A stretch of 64,000 nucleotides of DNA. Source: Actinospineispora spinosispora DSM 44797. Lineage in GTDB: Bacteria > Actinomycetota > Actinomycetes > Mycobacteriales > Pseudonocardiaceae. The stretch is taken from assembly GCF_000429025.1 (NCBI RefSeq), contig NZ_KE386838.1, positions 113,137 to 177,136 of the forward strand, written 5' to 3'. Below, piece after piece: positions 56,321 to 64,000 of this stretch. How positions within the stretch are numbered: the stretch's first letter is position 1; each line of letters opens with the position of its first letter. The translations under genes and the position numbers were made by a program. The notes beneath the pieces were generated by a model. It did not search any database and was not told where the DNA came from. It saw only the letters and a program-made list of their open reading frames with translations.

Positions 56321-57189
56321 GCCAGGGTGGCTGCTATCTCGGCGAGGGCCGCCGCGGGGCCGGTCGAGTCGGGATCGTCGTCGTTCCAGACCGCCACCGT
56401 GCTGATCCGCAGGCGCGCGTCCTCGACGTCCAGCAGCACGACCGGCTCGCCGGTGAAGGCGCGGCCCGTCGCCCCGGTTCCTTTGCTGACCAGCGCGAAC
56501 GCCTGCCCGCTCGCCACCACGTGCGCGAGACCGGCCAGGTTGTGGTCCTCCACGACCAGGCGTCCTCGGATGCCGTGGCGGTTCAGGATCTCGTCGGTGC
56601 GCCGATACAGCTCGGGTGCGGCGTCGTAACCGATCGACGCGTACGGCAGGTGCGCGAGCTCGGTCAGGCGCACCGAGGTCCGTCCGTCGAAACCGGTGCC
56701 GGCGCCGAGGACCGCGACCACGTCGAGGGTCTCCAGATGGACCTGTCGACGGCCGTCGACCGGGCCGTGCACGATTGCCAGATCCACGTCACCGGCGCGC
56801 AGCGCGCGCAGCAACGGCTCACTGCTCGCCGGGCGCAGCGTCACCCGAAGCTCGGGATGCGCGTCCGCAACGGCATTGAGGAACCGCGTCCGCAACGCCG
56901 CCGACACGTCCGGCGCGATACCGACCGTCGCGGTCGACCGAGGCGCGCCCGTCACCGTCACGAGCGCGTCGAAGCGCCGGATCACATCCCGCGCCTCGGG
57001 CAGTAGCCGCTCCCCCGCTTCGGTCAGCGTCACCTTTCTGCTGGTCCGCTCGAACAGCGCGGTGCCCACCTCGCGCTCCAGGCCTTTGATCCGTTGGCTG
57101 AGCGGCGAGGTCGCCATCCGTAGCCGTTCGGCGGCGCGCGTGAAGTTGAGCTCCTCGGCGACCGCGACGAAGTACCGCAGGTGCGACAT
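56314..57189 (-). CDS. LysR family transcriptional regulator
   Basis: A 291-residue LysR-type regulator. The opening MSHLRYFVAVAEELNFTRAA with MATSPLSQRIKGLEREVG is a standard LysR helix-turn-helix; the effector domain follows. ATG 57189 has GGAG upstream; GTG 57195 would add two residues. It is divergent from the AtuA-like gene, with a dyad at 57206 between them, so it probably controls that operon. Its stop codon lies in the palindrome at 56275. Confidence 0.93.
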   Translation of the reverse strand: MSHLRYFVAVAEELNFTRAAERLRMATSPLSQRIKGLEREVGTALFERTSRKVTLTEAGERLLPEARDVIRRFDALVTVTGAPRSTATVGIAPDVSAALRTRFLNAVADAHPELRVTLRPASSEPLLRALRAGDVDLAIVHGPVDGRRQVHLETLDVVAVLGAGTGFDGRTSVRLTELAHLPYASIGYDAAPELYRRTDEILNRHGIRGRLVVEDHNLAGLAHVVASGQAFALVSKGTGATGRAFTGEPVVLLDVEDARLRISTVAVWNDDDPDSTGPAAALAEIAATLAS

Positions 57190-57205
57190 CTCCACTCCGA
57201 CATTG

Positions 57206-57220
57206 TGACGTACAGCGTCA
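57206..57220. promoter_or_regulatory. Candidate LysR operator in the AtuA-LysR divergent region
   Basis: TGACGTACAGCGTCA is a 15-bp dyad with five-base half-sites, flanked symmetrically by AT. It lies 17 bases upstream of the LysR start and about 60 upstream of the AtuA-like start, the usual place for LysR autoregulation plus activation. Confidence 0.5.
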
Positions 57221-57266
57221 TGATCGGGTGAGCACATTGGTCGTGGTGCTCCGGCGGAACCAGTTC

Positions 57267-57272
57267 TATGGT
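57267..57272 (+). promoter_or_regulatory. Putative -10 box of a leaderless transcript (AtuA-like gene)
   Basis: TATGGT lies seven bases before ATG 57280, which lacks a ribosome site. This also argues for 57280 rather than the in-frame ATG at 57268 as the start. Confidence 0.4.
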
Positions 57273-57279
57273 CGAGATC

Positions 57280-59052
57280 ATGAGTGAACGTCCGATCAGG
57301 ATCGGCAACTTCTCCGGCTATCTCGGCGACCGGTTCACCGCGCTCGACGAGGCACTCGCCGGTGACCCGGTCGACGTGCTGATCGGCGACTACCTCGCGG
57401 AGATCACCCTGGCCGCGCTGTCCGCCGGGTATCGGCGCGACGGCAGCGGTGGCTATGTCGGTTACTTCGTCGACCAGCTGCGACCGCACCTCGCCACGAT
57501 CGCCGAGCGCGGCATCAAGGTCGTGGCGAACGCGGGCGGCTTCAACCCGGCCGGCCTGGCCATCGCACTGCGTGACGCGGCCGCGGCAGACGGTGTCACG
57601 GTGAACATCGCCCACATCGAGGGCGACAACCTGCTCGCCGAGCTGCCCGACCTGCAGTCGAGCGGCGAGACGCTGTCCAACATGGACACCGGCGCCGCGC
57701 TGTCCGACTGGGGCTGCACCCCGATCGCGGCGAACGCCTACCTGGGCGGCTGGGGCGTCGCGGCGGCGCTGGCCGAGGGCGCCGACATCGTCGTGTGCGG
57801 CCGGGTCACCGACGCCTCGCTGACGGTCGGACCGGCCGCCTGGTGGCACGGCTGGCGCCGCGACCAGTGGGACGAGCTGGCCGGCGCGGTGCTCGCCGGG
57901 CACATCATCGAATGCGGCCCGCACGCCACCGGCGGCAACTTCTCCGGCTTCACGACGATCCCGAACATGCTGGTGCCCGGCTTCCCGATCGGGGAGATCG
58001 ACGCCGACGGCACCGCCGTGATCACCAAGCACGGCCGCGACGGCGGCGCGGTCACCACCGACACGGTCACCGCGCAGCTGCTGTACGAGATTCAGGGCCC
58101 GCGCTACCTCAACCCCGACGTCACGGTGCACCTCGACGACGTTGCGGTCACCGAGCTGGAGCCGGACCGGGTGCTGGTGTCCGGTGCCAAGGGCACACCG
58201 GCGCCGCCGACCACGAAGGTCGCGGTGTTCGGCCAGGTCGGACACCAGATCATGAACATGGTCTACGTGACCGCGCCGGAGCTCGACGCGAAGGTCGAGC
58301 TGCTGACCGCGCAGTTCCACCGCGACCTGCCCGAGGGTGTGACGCTGGACATCACCCGCATCGGCACGGCCGCGGTCGACCCCGAGTCGCAGTGGGACGC
58401 CACGGTCGGCCTGCGGATCATGGCGACCAGCCGCGAGCGTGAGCCGCTGGACCGCTACAACCTCGCCGGCCGGGTCGGCAGCCTGTACCTGCAGAGCATT
58501 CCCGGCTACTTCCACGACGGCGCCTCGACGCTGCGCGCCACCCCGAGGCCGGTGATCGACTACTGGCCGGCCGTGCTCACCCAGGACAAGGTCGGGCACC
58601 GGGCGGTGTTCGCCGGCGGTCACGTCGTCGACGTCCCGGCGCCCTCGGCCACCGCGGCGGTCACCGCCCAGCCGGTACACCCCGAGCCGACACCCGTGCC
58701 GCTGTCGGCCCAGGTCAGCCGGGTTCCACTGGGGACCGTCGCCTATGCGCGCAGCGGTGACAAGGGCGGCAACAGCAACGTCGGCATCTGGGCGATCTCC
58801 CAGGAGGCCTGGCCGTGGCTGCGCGCCGAGCTGTCCACCGAGGGGCTGCGGGCGCTGCTGCCGGAGCTCAAGGAGCTGGACGTCGTGCGGCACGAGTTCC
58901 CGAACCTGCGCGCGGTGCACTTCGTGCTGCGCGGCCTGCTCGGCACTGGCGGCTCGGCGAACCAGCGCATCGACCAGGTCGGCAAGGCGGTCGGTGAGTA
59001 CATCAGGGCGAAACACGTGCTGGTGCCGTCGGCGCTGGTCAAGGAGTCCTGA
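57280..59052 (+). CDS. Acyclic-terpene-utilization AtuA-like / DUF1446 protein
   Basis: A 590-residue protein. The N-terminal two thirds begin RPIRIGNFSGYLGDRF and continue with VVANAGGFNPAGLA and ECGPHATGGNFSGF, the pattern of the AtuA/DUF1446 family named from acyclic terpene (citronellol/geraniol) utilisation. The C-terminal 120 residues (VAYARSGDKGGNSNVGIWA) form the small second domain often fused to it. The enzymatic step of AtuA is not firmly known. Coupled by one-base overlap (TGATG) to the CoA-transferase, which suggests a CoA-thioester pathway. Confidence 0.88.
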   Translation: MSERPIRIGNFSGYLGDRFTALDEALAGDPVDVLIGDYLAEITLAALSAGYRRDGSGGYVGYFVDQLRPHLATIAERGIKVVANAGGFNPAGLAIALRDAAAADGVTVNIAHIEGDNLLAELPDLQSSGETLSNMDTGAALSDWGCTPIAANAYLGGWGVAAALAEGADIVVCGRVTDASLTVGPAAWWHGWRRDQWDELAGAVLAGHIIECGPHATGGNFSGFTTIPNMLVPGFPIGEIDADGTAVITKHGRDGGAVTTDTVTAQLLYEIQGPRYLNPDVTVHLDDVAVTELEPDRVLVSGAKGTPAPPTTKVAVFGQVGHQIMNMVYVTAPELDAKVELLTAQFHRDLPEGVTLDITRIGTAAVDPESQWDATVGLRIMATSREREPLDRYNLAGRVGSLYLQSIPGYFHDGASTLRATPRPVIDYWPAVLTQDKVGHRAVFAGGHVVDVPAPSATAAVTAQPVHPEPTPVPLSAQVSRVPLGTVAYARSGDKGGNSNVGIWAISQEAWPWLRAELSTEGLRALLPELKELDVVRHEFPNLRAVHFVLRGLLGTGGSANQRIDQVGKAVGEYIRAKHVLVPSALVKES

Positions 59053-60539
59053 TGGCACTCACCGAGAAGGTGACCGCGTCGGTCGCCGCCCCGCTCACGC
59101 ACGACTCCTTCGACATCGCGGGTGCGCTGCGTGACCTGCTCGGTGGGATCGGGATGTCACCGGCCGACACCGGCGGCCGGATCGACTTCGCGGGCGCCGA
59201 CCCGGTCGTGCCGAGCACGCTGCGTCTCGGCGGGGCGTCCGCGCTGGCGCTGGCCGCGAAGTCGGCGGCGATGGCGAAGCTGTGGCGGCTGCGTGGCGGC
59301 GACGGCCAGGACATCGGGGTGGACCTGCGGTCCGCGCCGCACCGGCTGTGCCCGTTCTACGACGCACGCTGGGAGCTGCTCAACGGGTATCCGCAGGGCG
59401 CGCCGGCCAACGCGAGCAACGCGCTCGGGTTCTCCTTCTACCGCACCGAGGACGAGCGTTGGGTGATGCCGCTCAACCCGTACCCGAAGATCAAGATCGC
59501 CGCGCAGAAGCTGCTGAACGTCCCGGACGATCCGGCGGCGGTGACCGAGGCGGTCGCCCGTTGGAAGGGCGCCGACCTGGAGGACGCCGCCGTCGAGGCG
59601 GGCTGCGTACTGCCGCTGCTGCGCACGCCGACCGAGCTGCTCGACGAGCCGCACTACCGCGACCACCTGGCGTCGATGCCGCTGATCTCGATCACCCGCA
59701 TCGGCGACAGCTCGCCGGAGCCGCTGCAGGCCGGTTCGGAGGATCCGCTGTCCGGGGTGCGCGCGCTGGGCATGGGGCACGTGATCGCCGGTGCCGGCGT
59801 CGGCCGGGCGCTGGCGCTGCACGGCGCCGACGTGCTCAACCTGTGGCGCCCGCTCGAACTGGAGCACCCGGTCACCTACATCACCGCCAACGTCGGCGTG
59901 CGGTCCTCGATGCTGGATCCCCGCTCGACCGACGGCGCACGGCGGCTGCGCACGCTGCTGGAGGGTGCGGACGTGTTCTACGCGAACCGGCGGCCCGGCT
60001 ACCTGGAGAAGATCGGGCTGTCCGCTTCGGAGGCCGCCGAAGCACGGCCGGGCATCGTGTACGCGACCGCATCGCTCAACGGGCTCACCGGGCCGTGGGC
60101 CGACCGGGTCGGCTTCGACCAGACCGCCGGGAGCCTGGTCGGCATGATGAACCTGGAGGGTGACGGCTCGAAGCCCGCGCTGCCGCCGATCCTGGTGGTC
60201 AACGACTACATCGTGTCCTGGCTGATGACCGCCGGGATCGTCGAGGCGCTGTGCCGGCGGGCCGTCGACGGTGGCAGCTACCGGGTGCACGTCTCGCTCA
60301 CCCGCGCCGCGCTGTGGATCCTGAGCCTCGGCATCTTCGACCGCGACTACGCCCGTTCGATCGCCGACACCGGAGTGGAGCACGCCTACCACGACCCGGA
60401 GACGTTCACCGCCGAGACGCCCCTTGGCTCGTACCAGGGCGTGACGGACCAGGTCACGATGTCAGCAACCCCAGGCCGCTACAGAACAATCCTGGTCCCC
60501 CAGGGCTCCTCCCGCCCCGCCTGGCTCCCTCCCTCGTGA
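59052..60539 (+). CDS. CaiB/BaiF-family CoA-transferase
   Basis: A 495-residue family III CoA-transferase, longer than the usual 400. Family segments visible: VIAGAGVGRALALHGADVLNLWRP, MLDPRSTDGARRLRTLLEGADVFYANRRPGYLEKIGL in outline, GFDQTAGSLVG (the Asp is the likely acyl acceptor) and DGGSYRVHVSLTRAA. It moves CoA between carboxylic acids. The extra N-terminal 200 residues look like a degenerate second copy of the fold. It is coupled to the AtuA-like gene. The stop codon lies in the composite palindrome at 60533. Confidence 0.9.
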   Translation: MALTEKVTASVAAPLTHDSFDIAGALRDLLGGIGMSPADTGGRIDFAGADPVVPSTLRLGGASALALAAKSAAMAKLWRLRGGDGQDIGVDLRSAPHRLCPFYDARWELLNGYPQGAPANASNALGFSFYRTEDERWVMPLNPYPKIKIAAQKLLNVPDDPAAVTEAVARWKGADLEDAAVEAGCVLPLLRTPTELLDEPHYRDHLASMPLISITRIGDSSPEPLQAGSEDPLSGVRALGMGHVIAGAGVGRALALHGADVLNLWRPLELEHPVTYITANVGVRSSMLDPRSTDGARRLRTLLEGADVFYANRRPGYLEKIGLSASEAAEARPGIVYATASLNGLTGPWADRVGFDQTAGSLVGMMNLEGDGSKPALPPILVVNDYIVSWLMTAGIVEALCRRAVDGGSYRVHVSLTRAALWILSLGIFDRDYARSIADTGVEHAYHDPETFTAETPLGSYQGVTDQVTMSATPGRYRTILVPQGSSRPAWLPPS

Positions 60540-60655
60540 GTGATGAGGCCGTCTACCCCGCAGGGGCCGCGAAGCGGTAGCCGGTCTACGCACTCACGAC
60601 ACGCTTTTCGTCGTGAGTGCGCAGACCGGCTATAGGCGGCCTCAGCACTCACGAG
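60533..60655. repeat. Composite CGTGAGTG palindrome (copy 9, two nested units)
   Basis: Two CGTGAGTG...CACTCACG units lie back to back; the left half of the first pairs with the right half of the second and vice versa, so the whole 123 bp folds as one long hairpin with loop core 60591-60619. The left end gives TCG TGA, the last codon and stop of the CoA-transferase gene. Confidence 0.85.
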
Positions 60656-60723
60656 GTACCCCGGGACTGTGCACTCCGAGCTGCGTGCAGCCCTGACGTG
60701 CTGATCCGCTCGTACCCGGCTTT

Positions 60724-60842
60724 CGTGAGTGGCAAGTGGTCCTATAGCAACCCTGGGCACTCACGACGAAAAGCGTGTCGTGAGTGCCCAGGGTTGCTAC
60801 GCCTTCGGCGCCCCTTCGGGGTAGAACCACTTGCCACTCACG
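60724..60842. repeat. Composite CGTGAGTG palindrome (copy 10, two nested units)
   Basis: A second long nested hairpin, with a 22-base insert (CGCCTTCGGCG and CCCCTTCGGGG) in one arm. Its 29-bp core at 60758-60786 is the exact reverse complement of the core of copy 9. The right end gives CCG TGA, last codon and stop of ilvE. Confidence 0.85.
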
Positions 60843-61929
60843 GATGGAGTTTGTGCATCCAGTTGTGGGGGTCGGGGGATGCGCCTCGTTGGATGTTCGT
60901 GAGGAGCTCTCGCAGGCGGAGGGTGACCGGGCCCGCTGTGCCGTCGCCGATCCGGACCGAACCGCCGGCGTGCTTCAGGCCGCTGATCGGGCTGATCACG
61001 ACCGCGGTGCCGGAGCCGAAGACCTCGGTGATCGTCCCGTCGGCCGCGCCGTCGAGCCATTCCTGGGCGGACACCTTGCGTTCGACGACCTGCAGGCCCA
61101 GCTCCTTGGCCAGGGTCAGCACCGAGTCGCGGGTGACGCCGGGCAGGACGCTGCCGGACAGCTCGGGTGTCACCAGTTCTCCGGAGCGGTGCACGAAGAA
61201 GATGTTGTTGCTGCCCATCTCCTCGATCCATCGCCGCTCCGCCGCGTCGAGATAGACGACCTGGGCGCAGCCGTTCGTGGTCGCCTGCTGCTGCGGGAGC
61301 AGCGATGCCGCGTAGTTGCCGCCGCACTTCGCCGCGCCGGTCCCGCCGGGGGACGCACGGGTGTAGTCGTGAGCGAGCCACACGTCGACCGGCGTGAGCC
61401 CGCCGCTGAAGTACGGTCCGGCCGGTGAGGCGATCAGCAGGTACAGGTACTCCGCCGCCGGCCGGACGCCCAGCCCGACCTCGGTGCCGATCAGGAACGG
61501 CCGCAGGTACATCGACTCCTCACCGCCCGCGGCGGGCACCCACGCCTCGTCCACGGCCAGCAACGCGCGTAACGAGCCGAGGAACAGCTCGTCCGGGAGA
61601 CCGGGCATCGCCATCCGCGCCGCCGACGACCGGAACCGAGCGGCGTTGACCTCGGCGCGGAACGAGGCGATCGACCCGTCCGGCTGCCGGTACGCCTTCA
61701 GGCCTTCGAAGATCTCCTGCGCGTAGTGCAACACCATCGACGCGGGGTCCAGCGTCAGCGGACCGTAGGGCTGCACCTTCGCGTCGTGCCAGCCCTGCTG
61801 CACCGACCAGCGAATGGTCACCATGTGGTCGGTGAAGTACCGGCCGAACCCCGGGTCGGCCAGGATCTCCCGCCGACGCTGCTCAGATGTGGGCGCCGGG
61901 TTGGGGGTGACGGGAAACGGCGTGCTCAT
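60838..61929 (-). CDS. ilvE: Branched-chain-amino-acid aminotransferase
   Basis: A 363-residue fold-type IV PLP aminotransferase that interconverts leucine, isoleucine and valine with their 2-keto acids using glutamate/2-oxoglutarate. The PLP lysine is Lys201 (GAAKCGGNYAAS); HYAQEIFEGLKAYR, RMAMPGLP and SGTAVVISPIS are the conserved family blocks. It overlaps the upstream IOR-like gene by four bases, which suggests coupling of keto-acid and amino-acid metabolism. The stop lies in the palindrome at 60724. Confidence 0.95.
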   Translation of the reverse strand: MSTPFPVTPNPAPTSEQRRREILADPGFGRYFTDHMVTIRWSVQQGWHDAKVQPYGPLTLDPASMVLHYAQEIFEGLKAYRQPDGSIASFRAEVNAARFRSSAARMAMPGLPDELFLGSLRALLAVDEAWVPAAGGEESMYLRPFLIGTEVGLGVRPAAEYLYLLIASPAGPYFSGGLTPVDVWLAHDYTRASPGGTGAAKCGGNYAASLLPQQQATTNGCAQVVYLDAAERRWIEEMGSNNIFFVHRSGELVTPELSGSVLPGVTRDSVLTLAKELGLQVVERKVSAQEWLDGAADGTITEVFGSGTAVVISPISGLKHAGGSVRIGDGTAGPVTLRLRELLTNIQRGASPDPHNWMHKLHP

Positions 61930-64000
61930 GAGCTCTCCGGGGTCAGGGCCGCCAGTGCGGCCTGGGCCTTGGCGCGGAAGTCGGCGACGCGGGTCAGCTT
62001 GATGTCCTCGTAGCCGCGAATGCCGTCGGTCAGTGCGGCGAGCTCGACGACCGCGTCGACGTTCGACGAGGTCAGCAGGCCCAGCGCGGTGTCGATCAGC
62101 GACCGGTACTCGGCGATCAGCTCACGCTCGACGCGCCGGACCTCTGCGTAGCCGAACACGTCCAGCTTCGTGCCGCGCAGCTTGCGGGCGGCACGCAGGG
62201 CCCGGAACGCGGGGCCCGCGGTGCGGCGCAGACGCAGCTTGCGTTTCATCCCCATGGCGCGCAGCAGCGGCGGGTGCAGCATGACCGAGACCTGCGCGTC
62301 CGGCCCGAACTGCTCGTCGCGCCGCGCCTGTTCGACCGGGTCGAGGTGCAGCCGCGCAACCTCGTACTCGTCCTTGTACGCCATCAGTTTGTGCAGGCCC
62401 TGGGCGTAGGCGACGGCGATCGACGAACCGGCCTCGGCGTCGACCCGCGCCCGCGCGGCCGCCTCGACCCGGATGACCTCTTCGGCGTAGCGGCGCGCGT
62501 AGCCCTCGTCCTGGTAGCCGATGAGGTCCGCGATGCGGGTCTCCAGCACCGGCCGCAGGTCAGCCGAGGCGCGCGAGGCGAGGGCCGTCGCCGCCGGGTC
62601 GATCGACACGGTCGGCTGCGCCGGGGTCTCGACGACGGCGAGCACCGCTGCCCGGTCCTGGGCGACCGCGCGGCCCCAGCGGAACGCGGCGAGGGTCTTG
62701 TCTACGGCGGCGCCGTTCAGCCGGATCGCCTGCTCGATGGACTCGGCGGACACCGGGAGGCAGCCGTGCTGGAACGCGGCTCCGACCAGCAGCATGTTGG
62801 TCGGCATGTGGTCGTCGAAGAGCTGCTCGGACAGACCGGCGGCGTCCAGGTAGAGGTTGTCCTGTGCGCGGGTGGCGGACTCGACCCGCTCGATCGAGTC
62901 GGCCGACGAACCGGGAAGGACGACCCGGTTGGTGACCATCGCGGCGGTGGGCGTGATGGTCGTGTTGAGCACGGCGATGGTGCGGTCGCGGTGGCACGCG
63001 GCGAGCGTGTCGTCGGCGACCGAACCGAGCAGGTCGAAGCCGAGCAGGACGTCGCTGCCGGCGCGCGACGCCCGCAGCGCGCCGGTGATCGGGCGCTTGG
63101 AGATGCGTACGTCGCTGATCACCGGTCCGCCCTTCTGCGCGAGACCGGTCTGGTCGAGTCCGGCGGTGTACATGCCGTCCAGGTGCGCGGCCATCTGCAG
63201 GATCTGCGACACGGTCACCACACCGGTGCCGCCGATGCCGGGCATCCGCACGAGCGTCTCGTCGCTGGAGAACAGGCTGTGCGGCTGGGTCAGCTCGAAC
63301 GGCAGCTCGGGAATGCCGGTACGGCGACGGCGAGTACCCGGTTCGACCAGCATGAACGACGGGCAGTCGCCCTTGAGGCAGGTCAGGTCGGAGTTGCAGG
63401 ACGCCTGGTGGATGCGGGTCTTGCGGCCGAACTCGGTCTCCACCGGTTGCACCGACAGACACGTCGAGACGTCACCGCAGTCGCCGCACCCCTCGCAGAC
63501 CCGCTCGTTGATGACGACCTTCTCGACCGGCGTTGGCAGCCGGCCGCGCTTGCGCAGGCGGCGCTCCTCGGCGGCGCACCGGTCGTCGTGGATCAGGACG
63601 GTGACCCCGTCGACGGTGAACAGTTCCTTCTCGACGTCGGCGAAGTCGTCGCGGTGGCGCACCGAGGCGATCGACGCGAGCGTCACACCCTTGTAGGTCG
63701 ACGGCTCGGCCGTGGTGATCACGATCCGGCGGACGCCCTCGATGGCCAGCTCCTGGGTCAGCGAGGGGATGTTCAGGCGGCCCTCGGCGCGCTGCCCGCC
63801 GGTCATCGCGACCGCGTCGTTGTACAGCAGCTTGTAGGTCATCGTGACGCCGGCGGCGACCGCGGCGCGGATGGCCAGCGAGCCGGAGTGGTGGAACGTG
63901 CCGTCGCCGAGGTTCTGCACGAAGTTGCGTTCGGAGGTGAACGGCGCGAGGCCGAACCAGTGGGCGCCCTCGCCGCCCATCTGGGTGATGCCGATCTGGT
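61926..64000 (-). CDS. Indolepyruvate ferredoxin oxidoreductase family protein (partial, N-terminus off the right edge)
   Basis: At least 691 residues; the window holds the C-terminal part of a large fused 2-oxoacid:ferredoxin oxidoreductase (IorA/IorB-like). The left of the visible chain (GGEGAHWFGLAPF, NLGDGTFHHSGSLAIRAA) is the end of the thiamine-diphosphate domain, followed by a [4Fe-4S] ferredoxin-like region (CEGCGDCGDVSTC and SCNSDLTCLKGDCPSF) and then the gamma-type domain (RMPGIGGTGVVTVSQIL). It oxidatively decarboxylates aryl- or branched-chain 2-keto acids to acyl-CoA. The coupled ilvE gene favours branched-chain keto acids as substrate (inference). Confidence 0.92.
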   Translation of the reverse strand, partial: QIGITQMGGEGAHWFGLAPFTSERNFVQNLGDGTFHHSGSLAIRAAVAAGVTMTYKLLYNDAVAMTGGQRAEGRLNIPSLTQELAIEGVRRIVITTAEPSTYKGVTLASIASVRHRDDFADVEKELFTVDGVTVLIHDDRCAAEERRLRKRGRLPTPVEKVVINERVCEGCGDCGDVSTCLSVQPVETEFGRKTRIHQASCNSDLTCLKGDCPSFMLVEPGTRRRRTGIPELPFELTQPHSLFSSDETLVRMPGIGGTGVVTVSQILQMAAHLDGMYTAGLDQTGLAQKGGPVISDVRISKRPITGALRASRAGSDVLLGFDLLGSVADDTLAACHRDRTIAVLNTTITPTAAMVTNRVVLPGSSADSIERVESATRAQDNLYLDAAGLSEQLFDDHMPTNMLLVGAAFQHGCLPVSAESIEQAIRLNGAAVDKTLAAFRWGRAVAQDRAAVLAVVETPAQPTVSIDPAATALASRASADLRPVLETRIADLIGYQDEGYARRYAEEVIRVEAAARARVDAEAGSSIAVAYAQGLHKLMAYKDEYEVARLHLDPVEQARRDEQFGPDAQVSVMLHPPLLRAMGMKRKLRLRRTAGPAFRALRAARKLRGTKLDVFGYAEVRRVERELIAEYRSLIDTALGLLTSSNVDAVVELAALTDGIRGYEDIKLTRVADFRAKAQAALAALTPESS

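Noticed and set aside
56314..59058. A 914-codon open frame on the minus strand
   Set aside because: Its 5' two thirds are an antisense shadow of the AtuA-like gene; only the LysR part at the end (from 57189) has a recognisable domain.

Overview
The window is 64 kb of very GC-rich chromosome from an actinobacterium. The conserved neighbourhood dnaX - SRP RNA - tRNA-Ser(GGA), an F420-type PPOX protein, a Scr1-type regulator beside a DUF6879 protein, many GTG starts, and several 'TANNNT then 6-8 nt then start codon' leaderless promoters point to Actinomycetota, most likely Pseudonocardiales (inference). No rRNA, CRISPR array, complete insertion sequence or prophage is visible.

Layout. 1-3.1 kb: the 5' two thirds of dnaX (minus), a gene-free repeat-rich gap, SRP RNA, tRNA-Ser and a small secreted four-cysteine protein. 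3.2-17.4 kb: housekeeping and accessory enzymes (hydrolases, a beta-lactamase-fold esterase, LysE exporter, atypical SDR, HD-domain protein, two MFS exporters, DUF4232 lipoprotein, LLM oxidoreductase, EchA6-like crotonase, MgtC, Cys-rich protein). 17.4-23.8 kb: a LURP-one protein, a translationally coupled P450 / metallo-beta-lactamase-fold / FAD-monooxygenase operon with its LysR regulator, and an Ogt methyltransferase. 23.9-30.4 kb: glmS, a repeat-filled gap, an ABC exporter, and an HTTM membrane protein with its partner. 30.6-38.3 kb: metallopeptidase plus ankyrin pair, Scr1/DUF6879 regulatory module, a membrane-anchored Ser-Asp repeat protein, a beta-propeller lipoprotein, an ion-channel-like protein and TetR. 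38.3-39.7 kb: nitrilase-family amidohydrolase and a small membrane protein.

39.7-53.7 kb is one large carbohydrate locus. A minus-strand operon runs Pgi-like cupin isomerase, KDPG-type aldolase, shikimate-DH-like enzyme, 2-hydroxyacid DH, RpiR regulator, RbsA-RbsC-RbsB transporter, zinc ADH. Divergent from it are an SDR, an FGGY kinase and a phosphotriesterase-like lactonase; a GntR + zinc ADH pair follows. Both divergent promoters carry a TGTAGTnnnACTACA-type operator matching the HexR/RpiR style, so RpiR probably controls the whole locus. The substrate cannot be read from sequence. 53.8-64 kb: LysR/SDR, rhomboid, LysR/AtuA-like/CoA-transferase, then ilvE and the 3' part of an indolepyruvate-ferredoxin-oxidoreductase-like gene running off the right edge.

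The most unusual signal is between genes. Three distinct repeat families recur: (i) palindromes with outer arms CGTGAGTG/CACTCACG whose arm supplies the TGA stop codon of the adjacent gene in eight cases; (ii) a structured element of about 210 bp in four good copies plus two degraded ones; (iii) arrays of CGACTCGC units. Every convergent gene junction longer than about 50 bp is filled by one of these.
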